Shown here in pieces: positions 34,653 to 45,877 of a stretch of 64,000 nucleotides of DNA. This stretch comes from Nilaparvata lugens (taxonomy: Eukaryota > Arthropoda > Insecta > Hemiptera > Delphacidae): the NCBI RefSeq assembly GCF_014356525.2, contig NC_052508.1:61445800-61509799 (forward strand), read 5' to 3'. Each line of letters begins with the position of its first letter. The first letter of the stretch is position 1. Under the pieces are notes generated by a model, which was given only the letters and a program-made list of their open reading frames with translations, had not been told where the DNA came from and did no database searches. A program made the position numbers and the translations under genes.

Positions 34653-36230
34653 TTCACAAGAACATTTTATAAATTTATTATTATATGTAGGAAGCTTACT
34701 TCCATGCACTGCCCGAATTCATATTAAAAGCCCTGAGATCTCATGTTTGAATATTAATTTATTAAATATTAATTTTGTAATAGAACCAAGTATATCATAT
34801 CAAACTTATAGACCGAACAGGTTTTTATTGGTAGAATTTTGTATTGATTGGAAGTCTAAGTACCAGTATTAAATATAATATATTTATGAATTTGAAACTC
34901 ATTATGTGAATATTAGCAAAGCCTGTGATAATTATTCAGATTTTAAAAGTAGATTATTTAAGTGAATTATAGATTTATCGAATATCTTATGCACATCTTT
35001 TTTGTGGGAATATATTTTGTGTTTTATGTCAGCATACAAATCGTAGAAATTTATTTTATCCTAGTTCATCTCGTGTTATATAGTTTGAGCTGTTTTGGTA
35101 CCAACAAATATCTAGCAGCATTTAAAATTATTGAATCAATTATATTAACCTTATTCAAAGCACTCAATATTTATCATCCTTTGATGATATTCAGTTTATC
35201 AGCCAGAACAAGTATATTAAGAAATTATATTATAAGGTTCCAGTTATATCATATAAGGATCCAGAGAGCTTCAAGAACTGGCGTTGTAAGTTCTAAGGAA
35301 TTTTGAAAGGGTATATTGGTGAATACTTGTATTCACGACGAGCGTTTTAAGAATCAACTAGAAACAACTATAGTTGATCCTGATTATTCTCTAGTGGTAC
35401 ATGGTTACTGATAATCAGTCATCAAATATTCTTTTAATTTCCTTACTGGTATTCTTCAAGAACTTCATAGAAGCAGCGGTAAGAATTATCAATCCCTGGT
35501 CCTTGAACCTTATGGTGATTATTTGTGTTTATAAAATTCATGTTTCTACCACTGAGCTAGAGCTGAGGTTTGAACCCAGTAAGCTTCGGATAACGCGTGA
35601 GGTTCTTTGAACATTTGGTTCCTTGAATCCGTCCCTTCAAAAACAATAAACAATAATTCTTGTATATCATGTATTCCGAAGCGCAACCAACAAGGTAATA
35701 ATAGCCAGAATGATTCCCAACGTTCGTACCGGACAGGCACCCTAAGAAGAAGGAGATAAAATTCTCAGTTTAAACCGACAGCCGATCAATCTCCATTTAA
35801 CTCAATATGGTCCATGATCTTGAAATTCTAGGTTGATGTAATGCAAGAGACGTTAGAAGTACGTTATACAAAAGGATAACCAAGATGGTGGTTGAACTGT
35901 GATTCTAGAATAATTTAAAAAGTTAAAAATTTCAACATTCATGAAGATAAACCATACACAGAGATGTAGTTAAGGCCTACAAGAAACATATTTCCAACTT
36001 CTCCACAGCGAGGCAGAAAACTTTTGAAATAACTTGGATTGATATAGTCATGTAGCAGGCTGGCAGGCCTAAGCCTTTGTAGAACACAACTACTACGAGA
36101 GATGGAAATAAGGCGGAAGATGAAGGAGCGTGCATTGGACAGAGAGGAGGGTAGTAGATAAATACGAATAAAGCCACGTGATAAAATAGGGACGACGCGA
36201 ATTTATGTCATCAGAATGTAGCCTGCAAGC
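34653..36230. other. No gene supported
   Basis: AT-rich. A 114-codon frame at 34962-35306 has no ATG at its start and no family resemblance. The stretch 35546-35580 has reversed tRNA-like boxes (see findings). Confidence 0.45.
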
Positions 36231-37150
36231 ACAGGACTCGTGCATGAGTGAAATACGTCTTGCAAGAATGGAAGAGTGGGAGAAAAGGACTGCGAATGAG
36301 GAAGAGGCTGAAAAATGTGGAACAGAGAGAATTGGTTGGTGAGTGAGAAGGAGAGAGGGAAGAGTTGAGTAAAAGTGGGAGGGGAGTGAATGAGGAAAGT
36401 GTGGGAAGGAAAGATGGGGATAGGAATAGCAAAATAGATCTCCATCATCTAGGAATTAAGTTTTGAGATTGTAGTACGAGTTTATAACGAAGAACAGTAT
36501 TGAGTATTAACAAAGAGACAGAATAGGGTATTTAATTCATGATCCAAAAGTTATAAAATGAAGAGTGAGAGATGCCGAGAGGGTCAAGTCAAAACTGTTT
36601 CTCTTTACTTCACAGATCCTGTTTTATAACTTAGAAAATGATGTGTTATAAATAGATAGCTACTTTGTACTCTGATTCGACATTATCGAGTTTGTTAACA
36701 TACCAAGCTCGCCGGGCCAGCTAGTTTTTAATAAAAATGGCATGCAATTGAGGGAATAAACTAGTAGAAGAGTCAAGTGGAGAAAAAGTACGAAAATAAG
36801 GTGATATAGGTGGGAAAAGGGGGAGAGGAGAAGGAGTAGAAGAGAAATTGCAGAGAGAGAGAGGAAATGCCGAATGAGGAGTAGATATTATATAGAAGGA
36901 AGAATAGATTAGAAAGAAGAGGAAGAAAAGAATGATACTGTAATGGGAAGTATGAAAATAGAGAGAAAGACGAGAAGGGGATATTATAGCAGAAGGGGGG
37001 AGATAAAATGACGAAGAATGGGAATAAGAAGGATCAGAGTCATCACTGAGAGGAAGGAGAGATTATATGGAAGAAAAAGGAGAACAAATTGAGGAAGAGA
37101 GAGTATAAGATGAGGAGAAGTAGATAGAGAGGAAGACTAAATGGATGTAG
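36231..37150 (+). repeat. Purine-biased region
   Basis: GAGAGGAAG-type words dominate 36240-36430 and 36770-37140 on the plus strand. Minus-strand Leu/Ser/Phe frames are artefacts. Confidence 0.7.
36700..36724 (+). mobile_element. Possible Helitron 3' terminus
   Basis: ACCAAGCTCGCCGGGCCAGC then TAG, followed by T. The CTAG^T end with a short GC-rich stem fits a Helitron 3' end. No matching 5' TC end was found, so this may be a truncated copy. Confidence 0.3.
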
Positions 37151-37683
37151 ATCAAGAAGAAGTGGAATATACACATTCAGAGTGAGTACGAGATAGATGT
37201 ACTTGTGTGTGTATGAGAAAGGAAGAACTACTAGTATATCTATATACAAAGCATGTAAGTGTGTGTAGACCTATATATGTAGCATTTATCAAATGTGAGG
37301 TGTGAGATCATGCACACAACAAACATGCTCTAATTGGGTCATGCACCATGCGACCTATCTTCTGTCTCTCTTTTTATCTGTTCTCTCTCACTTCTGCCCT
37401 CTCCCTCTCTTTTCATACACCACCCGCACCGAAATACGCCCTAACCAACCCACCAACCCCCTGCAACACAACCTTCACAAAAAAGGCAATTATTTTGACG
37501 CCACTTCTTTGAAGTCAATGCGCGGTTTTGTCGCATCGCCGGCAACAACGCAACAAAAGTTGCTTACTGTTTATCTTTGTTATACTCTGTTGCTGTTACA
37601 CTTACTCTCCCTCATATTGTCTCCTGTTTTAGTTATACGGAACTCATTGTTTCTCACACTGTCCTTCTCGTATATATAATATA
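37151..37683. other. No gene supported
   Basis: The frame at 37302-37679 has no recognisable domain. The sequence is C/T-rich with GTGTGT and TATATA spots. Confidence 0.45.
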
Positions 37684-37955
37684 CAGGGTGGGTGAAAAGT
37701 CCGAGAACGGCTTGATATCTCATACACAAAGGTAATTTGACGGTGGGTGTCATTGGGAATCCTACTCGAATTAAAAATACTACTTTACTATGACTTTAAA
37801 AATCTGGTCCGCCATCTTGGATCCGCCATATTGAATGCAACTTCATTTTTTTAAATAGGAAGGTGGTCAGGCGATACATGATTTCGTTACGAAATTTCAA
37901 GAGAGAATGAATGGTATGAGATATTAAGTCGATCTCGGACTTTTCACCCACCCTT
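37684..37955. mobile_element. 272-bp MITE flanked by TA
   Basis: Inverted termini of about 42 bp: CAGGGTGGGTGAAAAGTCCG on the left and its near-complement on the right, continuing through TATCTCATAC. TA lies directly outside each end (37682-37683 and 37956-37957). The interior includes CCGCCATCTTGGATCCGCCA and is non-coding. This fits a Tc1/mariner-type MITE. Confidence 0.75.
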
Positions 37956-38017
37956 TATTTATTCCCTCGCATACTTATATCCATGTTTATTGGGAAATCG
38001 GAAATAAGAAGTACCCT

Positions 38018-38165
38018 TTTTTGAAACTTTTATTGACAACATGTTTCGACATACGTGTCGTATGACACATACGACATACGTATCGTTTCCATCCACTCAC
38101 TTGAAAATGGCATTAATATATGTTGAATCATGTTGTGAATAAAATTAAAAAAAAGGGTACTTGAA
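38018..38165. repeat. Inverted repeat with palindromic core
   Basis: AGTACCCTTTTTTGAAAC then TTTTATTGACAACATG on the left pairs with CATGTTGTGAATAAAA then AAGGGTACT on the right. The interior has ACGTGTCGTATGACACATAC and ACGACATACGTATCG. It could be two retroelement tails head-to-head or a fold-back element. Confidence 0.65.
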
Positions 38166-38169
38166 ATTT

Positions 38170-38885
38170 CAATTTTAGATGAATAAGAATATTCTTCGCC
38201 AAGAGAAATCTTCACTTACTACAAATCAAACCTTGAGCAATCTTCTTCGTGATATTTTCTTCTCTTCCTATGTTATTGATTCTCCCTTATACTGTTATAT
38301 TCTTATATTTCCCACTCTCATATCCTTGTCATACTTACTCACTCAACTTGTTAAACAGTCACTTATTATTACAAATTACTCTTAAAAATAAACATTTGGT
38401 CACAACAGAACTCACTCTACACATTCGAATTGTAGACAAATATTTGAATTTTAAAAAGAAATCAAGCTTTTGTGATTGATGATAGCACAGGATACTCGTA
38501 TGGGATAGAATATGTCAGTGGGATCACTTCAATTTAATTTTCGTAAATTGTATGAATATGAATGATCATTTTCCATATCACAAGTGCAAATACATAGGGA
38601 GAGATATCAAGAATAAAACTGGATTCACGTTGTCTCAATAGATCTCTGGACTTTAACATTCAAATCTTCAATACTTTCCATTATGAGTTGCAAGAATTTT
38701 AAGGAATAGAACGATTATAACAAGGAAAACTCATTCCATGATGATACCATGGTATATTTATCACAGTTCATTGTGAGAGAGAATTCAGGAGAGAGGAGAG
38801 AAGTCGTTAAGTGTATGAGAAAATTTCTCTCCAATATCGAAGTAAACGTGGAAATAATGATCATAGTCCGTAATACACTTCACTA
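38170..38885. other. No gene supported
   Basis: AT-rich with no recognised feature. Confidence 0.5.
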
Positions 38886-39165
38886 GTGGAAGTGTATGAA
38901 GAGGAAAGGAAAGAATTAGTAAAAGAAAAATAAGAAGATGATGATGAGGAAGAAGAAGAAAAAGACGGAGGAGGAGGAGTTGGAGGAGGAGAAGTAGGAG
39001 AGTTTTTTGTTCCAGTAATGTAGAAGCTTTGGCATGATAGCCGATAAATTTCCGATATCAGAAATGAACAGAAGAACGAAAGAAGAAGGAAAGAGGAAGG
39101 GTAACGAGGAGAAGAAGAAGAAGAAGAGAAGAAGAAGAAGAGGAGAAGGGGAAGCAAGCAGAAAA
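38886..39165 (+). repeat. (GAA)/(GGA)-rich polypurine tracts
   Basis: GAAGAAGAAG and GGAGGAGGAG runs at 38935-39000 and 39060-39165. Frames through them are artefacts. Confidence 0.85.
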
Positions 39166-39550
39166 AAAGGAGAAAAGAATTTGTCATTGTGGCGTTTTTT
39201 TTGCGTCTCGACATCACGACGTGACGCTGTGACCATATATTCGATAAATATACGTTTGACCATGATAGTAAAACGGGTGTTTTTATAGGAAGAAAATTCC
39301 AGGCTTTATCGAAGCCCGGCCTGGCTTACAATGTCCATGCTGCTCCAGTATTTTGACATTGCGGCTTTCCGACCATGGCATTTTATTTTTGGAGAAAGTG
39401 ATTCTTCTGAATCGATGGCCTAGGATTTTTCTCGTACACAGAATGTTATTCTGGATTAATAAATATTTCATTCCATACATGAGCCTAAACTGTGATTACA
39501 ATGCATTGTAAAATGTAGTTGGATTTATTTTTGAATATAATGGTTCTGCT
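39166..39550. other. No gene supported
   Basis: The minus-strand frame at 39283-39480 (65 codons) has no recognisable family. Confidence 0.4.
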
Positions 39551-39557
39551 CTCCAGC

Positions 39558-39558
<1 letters not shown>

Positions 39559-39595
<37 letters not shown>

Positions 39596-39645
39596 GTATT
39601 CTGCCCTAGGGCAGGTCCATACATGATTCCTCCTTCTTCATTTTG
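39559..39645 (-). mobile_element. (ATC)n with LINE 3' tail
   Basis: Twelve ATC units (39559-39594) follow, on the minus strand, a segment reading CATGTATGGACCTGCCCTAG then GGCAGAATACTGATGATG. A unique 3' end terminating in (GATG)n/(GAT)n is typical of non-LTR elements with microsatellite tails. Confidence 0.5.
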
Positions 39646-41000
39646 ATGGATTTATTTTTGAATATAGTGATTTTGTTAACCACTAATAATCATTGCCCCC
39701 ATGTTTTTCTGACAAAGAATGTTATGAAGAAACAACATCCAAGGATTGGTGTATATGCTGTTACAGAGAAAACTTCTATAAACTGAGAAAAACAGAGAAA
39801 ACTGCTATATTTGTATTCTGCGGCTGTTAGTTATAATTATTGGAGCAGAAATGCCAGAACTGTAGAATGTACTCATGGAGATTAATGCATTGAACCATTT
39901 TTGTGATGTAGTGCATCAGTGATGGTTAGATAACTATTGTATGATACAATTTGAAATTATCAAAACCATTGATAAAATATTTCTGAGAATTTAGTTTCAG
40001 CCATTGTCAATCTCCAGTTAACGGAAAATTTGAACATCAAGCAAAAGAATAAATATATTTAAATTGGAGACACTTGATTGGTGGGTGAGGCTGCCATTGG
40101 AAGAAAAAAGGCACTCAATAGTCAGAGCATTCAAACCAATGTACCTAGTAAGAATGTATTCTAGGTACCTTGATTCAAACTACTGCCTTGACTACATATT
40201 CAAACATCAGAAAAGATTGAAACACTTAATGAGTAACAGAGCCAACTCAAGGAATTAATAAAGGAATGAACATCAGATGAGGAAGCATCTACAGTAAAAT
40301 TGTTTCAGTCAATGACCGTTTTCACACTCACTGATTGATTTACTGCTTACACCAAACCCTGAATGTCCTCAAATTCTCACCAACAGCTGACTCTCAGTCT
40401 ATCGCAGGACATTCTGGGTGCCCTGTTGTTAAGAGATCAGAGAGTGTGAAAACAGCCAATGGTAGCCTTTTTTTCTACCTTGATGAGTTAGACAACTACC
40501 AATCATTCTATGATCCATCATCAATCTATGTTTAGCTCATGCTGCTCCATTATCAGGATGCATCTCATGATCAGTATTTTCAATGAATAAGTATTTGCAG
40601 CAAGCTCGTTCGATTCCTCAACTTCATTTTCAAACAATTATGCAACACCATGTGCATACTCCAACTAAATACATCAAACTTCAAAGATTCATGTGAATAG
40701 ATCTTTGTTATGATAAATTGATTACCAGTCTTGAAACACTACCATGAATTATTCTTTGAACTTTGGATTCAGTATAATGTAATCTTTGACATTCCAGTTT
40801 TAAAGCTTTTCAATCCTTGACTATTCAAGCACTATATCCTTGGCTGGAACGGAGATTCTACTTCTGGAACTAAGTTCAGCTTACTATAGTTCTCTTTTGA
40901 TTTTGATACAAACTCTAAGATTGCAACATAACCTATTTGCTCTCTGGTCCTTCCACCATGTTAATGGAGGTTAATGAAGATTAATGATTCCTCCAATTTC
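39646..41000. other. No gene supported
   Basis: AT-rich. Frames at 40064-40258 and 40335-40535 have no recognisable domain. Confidence 0.5.
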
Positions 41001-41059
41001 AAGCTCTTCCCTTGTTTATCAAACCTTCATTTCCCAACGCTACTTCTCCCGTACTCCTC

Positions 41060-41320
41060 CTCCATTCCTTCCCCCTTGTCCTTCATCTCTTTCACCTTGT
41101 CTTCCACCTCTTCCATTCCCTCCTCATCCTCATCTACGTCTTCCTCCTCCTCTTCCTCCTTCTCCTCCTCCTTCTTTTATCCTCCTGTCTTCTTCTCTCC
41201 CTTCTCCTTCACTTCCTCCTCCTACTCTTCCTCCTCCAACTACTCCTCTTCATCATCCACTACGTCCTCCTTTCACTCCTCCACATCCTCCTCCTCCTCC
41301 TGCTCACCATTTTCGCCTCC
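41060..41320 (+). repeat. Polypyrimidine (TCC)/(CTC) tract
   Basis: TCCTCC- and CTTCC-rich sequence, with a smaller tract at 41440-41485. Ser/Pro/Leu frames in all three phases are artefacts. Confidence 0.88.
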
Positions 41321-41561
41321 TCGTTTGTTGTTCTTGTAGTTTCGGTAAGAAATTGACACTGCAACTGCTAGAGACAAAGGGGGCTGAGGGGGAATTCCTT
41401 GGGGGAATACAACACACTTCCCTTCCCGCTTTCGCAACAATCCCTCCTTCTCCTCCTCTTCCTCCTCCTCCTCCCCCTCCTCACTCATCGTGTAACCCTA
41501 AATTCCTCGTTCAGCCACAAGTTTGTGTTGTTGCTGTGTTGATATGAGCCCTTTTCCCTCT

Positions 41562-41652
41562 ATGCTGAGATTCACTTCATTCTGTCAGCATTGGTTGAAT
41601 GGGGGTTGCCGGTGTTATTCATGCGCAGTGCTGACAGTCTGGTGCTGCGTAG
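41562..41652. mobile_element. Fold-back element, copy 4 of 5 (decayed right end)
   Basis: GCTGAGATTCACTTCATTCT then GTCAGCATTGG on the left pairs with CAGTGCTGACAGTCTGG on the right. The right terminus has lost the TCTCAC motif. Confidence 0.5.
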
Positions 41653-42436
41653 GGTCCAACACAGGGCTACCATACTCCCTTTGAAACACTTGCTAGGGTA
41701 GGCTAGGCTGCCCACTATCAGCTTTTCACACCCTTTAGCTAACCTTTCTGCACTGTCTTTTCTCGGGCCCTACATATACTGAGTGTCTCATGTGTACAGT
41801 CCCTCTCTTTTATATGTTTCTCATGCACGATTAATTATAATGAAGGAGATAATGAGTAGCTCACTGCATTAAAATAACCCATGAAGTATTGATACGATCT
41901 TTATATAGTATAAATATTCCCAATAATATCTCTATAATCGAAGTATAAACAACAGAATAATGCAGAATTATTCAATATGGAACCCTCAATTATTCTTCAA
42001 GTTCTCTGATAATTTTTCTATCTTTACGGCTATTCAGAGTAATGACATATGGTGTGTACTGATTAGTCTGTTTTCGATAGAATACGCTTGAAAAATTAGA
42101 TTCTGAAGAAGGCATATGTTTTTGATGAGGAATTGAAGTAGCATTTCTCTCAAGTCTCTGCTTTCTCTTAATCTTACTCGAAATCATAATTTCACCCTAG
42201 ATTTGAATGTTACTTACAGGTAACAAGATGCTAGTTAATCGATGTGAACGTGTTATGATGACTGCTCGTTGAACAATGTACATTTCTGAGTTGTAAGCTG
42301 CAGAAAAAGCTTTGTTTGTTGTGCTGTTAGGTTCAGTGAAGCAGTCTGCTTTTCAAGCTTTGGATACAAGTTAGCAAGTTAGCTTTGGATACTTCCAAGA
42401 AGAGACAACATTTCCGGGGAAATAGAATACAGAAGT
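41653..42436. other. No gene supported
   Basis: AT-rich flank of the LTR element with no recognised feature. Confidence 0.5.
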
Positions 42437-45057
42437 TGTGACGTACCAATGATCGTACAGCCCTCAAAATACAAAATAAATTTGTTCATAGGCTAGTACA
42501 AGAACGGAATAGCTTCTATCACCGTAGAAACATATAATCTTATCTGAGGTCGATAGACGATCGCTATCTAACTTACCAGGCAAGAAATAAATAAATCTGT
42601 AATTGTATGCCTTCCAAAAAATTAGTCAATGGAAAAAACCATATATGTTTATATGCCAATGGATTAGAACGGTAAAGTTATATTTGAAGGTTAGTTTCAA
42701 AATGTAAACATAACCCCGAAACAAACCAAGGCCAGCTCAGTAACAAGTAGCAAATTGAGAAGGCAGTTCAGCTGAACATCGATCAAAGAAATAATATATT
42801 ATTAAATTTTTTCATTTTATACTTTCGTTTCTAGGCCAAATAAGCCCGAATATTTATTTATTTAAACTACAAAGAAAAATATACTTGTTGAAAATATATG
42901 AACAAACTAGCTTAGCCATATATAACGTTTGAGGGTCGATATACTAGCGTATAAAAAACAATAAACAAAAAAAATAGGAAGAAATATTTATTTATTATGT
43001 TATTCGTTATTGTTATAAACATCTTTGTCTACTGTATCTTATACTAGCATGTCTATGTTTTATAATCATTAGCTATTCGTTGAAACCAATTTAAAAGTAT
43101 ATCATCATAGACGAATTCTATTATTTATGTATTATTATAATTATAAAAAAACTATATAATAATTTGGAACAACTTCAAACCAGGAATTTCACCATATTTA
43201 AAGCTTCAAAGTTGGACACAGTGACACCCCCATTCGGCGTATTGGTTACGTCATAGGATCGGACCAATCCCGAATTAATATGTAAATTTGGCAAGATAAA
43301 ATTTGGAGAAGAAATTGAAGTGAAAATTGGAAGAGGAAGACTCGAGGCCATTTTGCAAGGATCATCGGTAGGATGCAGACCTAGTCCACGTACCTAATTG
43401 TTTAAAAGCTTTAATTTCTGTTTCATGTAACTTAATCTTCGTTTTTCTGTTTTTTAAAAAGTTGTTCCAAAGTTCCTATAATAATTGTGATATCAAGATT
43501 TTAAATTTCATTTAAATAAACCCCTAAATTATATCAGTGAAGTCTGTTCAACATTTTTCGCCACGTGGAAGGACCCAGCCGGAACGATATATTCTACGGC
43601 CGAATATATTTCGAAAAACCAAAAAACGGAAACAAAAGTCTACGTAAGTTGTCGAATATAAAAGGGGATCCCCATAAATCTGCGAAAATTGTACAGCGCA
43701 TAAATTCGTTCAGTTAGAAAAGTCATGACTATAGTTTTAAGGGTACAAAACTTATCATAATTAATTTTTATAATATTAAATACATTTAACTATCCACGCT
43801 GTACTTAGCTAAAAGGTCTATTTTCCTTAGGCGAAACCACACCCTGAGAATAATTTCAATTGTTAATTTATTCTATTTTTTGAATCACTATTTCATATTA
43901 ACTTGTTTTTTCTTGTTTAACTAGTTCAGTTTATGACCCTTTCCTAAGGGCTACTATCCATTTCATCTTGTTTAATTGAAGAATACCAAACTTTCTATAT
44001 AATATTTATAAATTAAAGATTCAAATCTACTATCAACCAACATTTATTTTGTATCTATCGAAAATTATTATTCACATAATTTGTTCATTAATTTATTCCA
44101 TATTTGCTGTAACAGTTTATCTATCAGAATATATCCATATTACCGTTTTGTTAAACTGGATTTACTTCATTTTACCTCCAAATTCGTTCTTTCTCGACTG
44201 ACATACATTGATCATTCAGGACACGTCCTGTTTTGCAATAGTCAGACAGTAGCGAGTATAGTATCTATCATTAGACTATTATCTATTCTGGTGGTAAGTG
44301 GTGGTCGTTTTTCTTATCAAGTAATAAATTCTGTCATTGGGAGTATCCCACAGAATCAAATAGTAAATCGACTCCCACCGGCCTGCTACACCGAGGTGAA
44401 GTGAATCCCGCATCATCAGCCGATCAACGTTGAAAAGAGAGGTAATAGATCGTATAGACAACGTTAGAATTAAACTCGGTGCTCGAAATATTTACTATTT
44501 TGGTCCAGCACTTCGCTACATAACCCATAGTATTTATCAGAGACCTGGTTCGCATGGATTTGCCATTCTACCTGTTGTTTCATACGGTCTAATATCTTTC
44601 CAAATTACGGCACAAGTATTGGATTCTGGATATATTGGTCATCACTTGGAGAAAAGGTTCACTCCAAAGTTACTATCTCTGTTGGATCATAGTGACAACA
44701 GGATTTATTTTCAGCAGATTCAAGTTGCACTGTATTTTATTATTAAAGCGAATTTAATTCCACCTCACTATATTATAGCCACCTACCATATTAAGTTAGA
44801 GTCTCAGATCCCTTACTTCGGCTACCTTTGTAGACCGTCAAACCCTCTGCTGTGCAAATTAACTTTTTCAATTTGTCCCATCCATATATTAGTCATTCTG
44901 CTTCAATACATCGACCTAAGTAATATCGACAATTCGATTAAACAAACATCAACCGATCTAACCTACAAATATCTTTCATTGAATCATAACCTCAAATATT
45001 ACAACCGTTTAATTATCTTATTTAATCAGGCTATTCTAATCGTAAATCACTTATTCA
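42437..45057 (+). repeat. 5' LTR (about 2.62 kb)
   Basis: It begins TGTGACGTACCAATGATCG. Similarity to the 3' copy ends at 45057-45059, with CA at 45056-45057. The true end might lie further right, next to the primer site. It holds a TATA-like TATAAAAGGGG (43657), an initiator-like TCAGT (43710) and a donor-like GGTAAGT (44293-44299). Confidence 0.8.
43657..43714 (+). promoter_or_regulatory. LTR core promoter candidate (5' copy)
   Basis: TATAAAAGGGG at 43657-43667 and TCAGT at 43710-43714. The 53-base offset exceeds the usual 30 or so, so the initiator may not be the partner. The same pair lies at 50645 and 50698 in the other LTR. Confidence 0.35.
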
Positions 45058-45125
45058 TTTTGCGTCCTCTTCTTTCTACGGAACAAAACAGTGGGGCATT
45101 AAAAGTTGAGGAATATTGCCCATGA
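44012..45125 (+). other. Long ATG-less open region in the 5' LTR
   Basis: One frame is open from 44012 to a TGA at 44402-44404 (about 130 codons). An overlapping frame is open from 44400 to a TGA at 45123-45125 (about 241 codons); a single +1 shift would join them. Neither contains an ATG. The second is I/L/Y/N-rich and crosses the LTR edge by about 22 codons. The 3' LTR preserves both (51069-51392 and 51418-52239). The strand is G-poor, which lowers the chance of TGA and TAG, so openness alone is weak evidence. No family is recognised. Confidence 0.25.
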
Positions 45126-45218
45126 TTTATGATTGTAGTTTTGGTTTAATTGGTAAGTGTTTATAGTTATCAATTTTAGTGCATGTTCATGCCCCTCCCA
45201 GGAGCAGAACTTGACACA

Positions 45219-45262
45219 TGACGCTTCAACGTGAGGCCGATATCTGACACATGGCGCCCAAC
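45219..45262 (+). other. Duplicated tRNA-Lys-type primer-binding site
   Basis: TGGCGCCCAAC (45252-45262) is the first 11 bases of the primer site complementary to tRNA-Lys(1,2). 33 bases upstream TGACGCTTCAACGTGAGGC (45219-45237) matches the same 18-base site with a few changes, including its downstream part. Both are preceded by TGACACA. A 33-bp duplication followed by divergence explains this. It lies 160-195 bases beyond the point where the LTR copies stop matching. Confidence 0.5.
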
Positions 45263-45877
45263 TGTGTTAGCCTCTGATGAGACCCCTAGGCATGTACAGC
45301 TACACTATTAGATTACATAATTATTTCACTAGTACCCAGAAATTTTTTCAAACTTTGGATCAATCCCAACTTGTCAAACTTAGCCTGAATATTCATCATA
45401 ACAATCCTAATCAAACCAGAGGGACACAGAACCCCAATTATTAATAAGCCGTGCCCTGTATGATCAATGCGGGTAAAAGATTTGTCAACTAGTGATGAAT
45501 TTTTAGGGGAGAGAAAGAACGAACTTGAGATTGAACAGATCAATTTTGTATGTGGACTAAACCACACGAAAATTATAAAACAAGAAGGTTTCGTATCCTA
45601 CCTCACAAGAAATTGCTATTTGTTAGTACTATATGTCCTATTTTTATTGTTAATTTTTAATGTTTATATGTTTACCTCGAACAATTGAAGGTCAACGTGC
45701 ACTGAATTATCCTCTAGTCATCTCGCGACACTAATCACTGTGATAAATATTTGTTGTTCACTCATCTCATCACTTACATCATTTTACGCGAATCAGCATC
45801 GATTCACTTGTCTGCTCACATACTACTGAACTACTGCTTAAATTTCACAATATTATCCGCGGATTTATTGGTTCACG
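45263..45877 (+). other. Retroelement leader, no gene supported
   Basis: Leader between primer site and Gag-like ATG. An acceptor-like TATCCTCTAG (45708-45717) could pair with the LTR donor. Short frames (45467-45688, 45751-46023) are unrecognised. Confidence 0.45.

Noticed and set aside
34962..35306. 114-codon hydrophobic frame
   Set aside because: No ATG at the start, AT-driven composition and no family resemblance.
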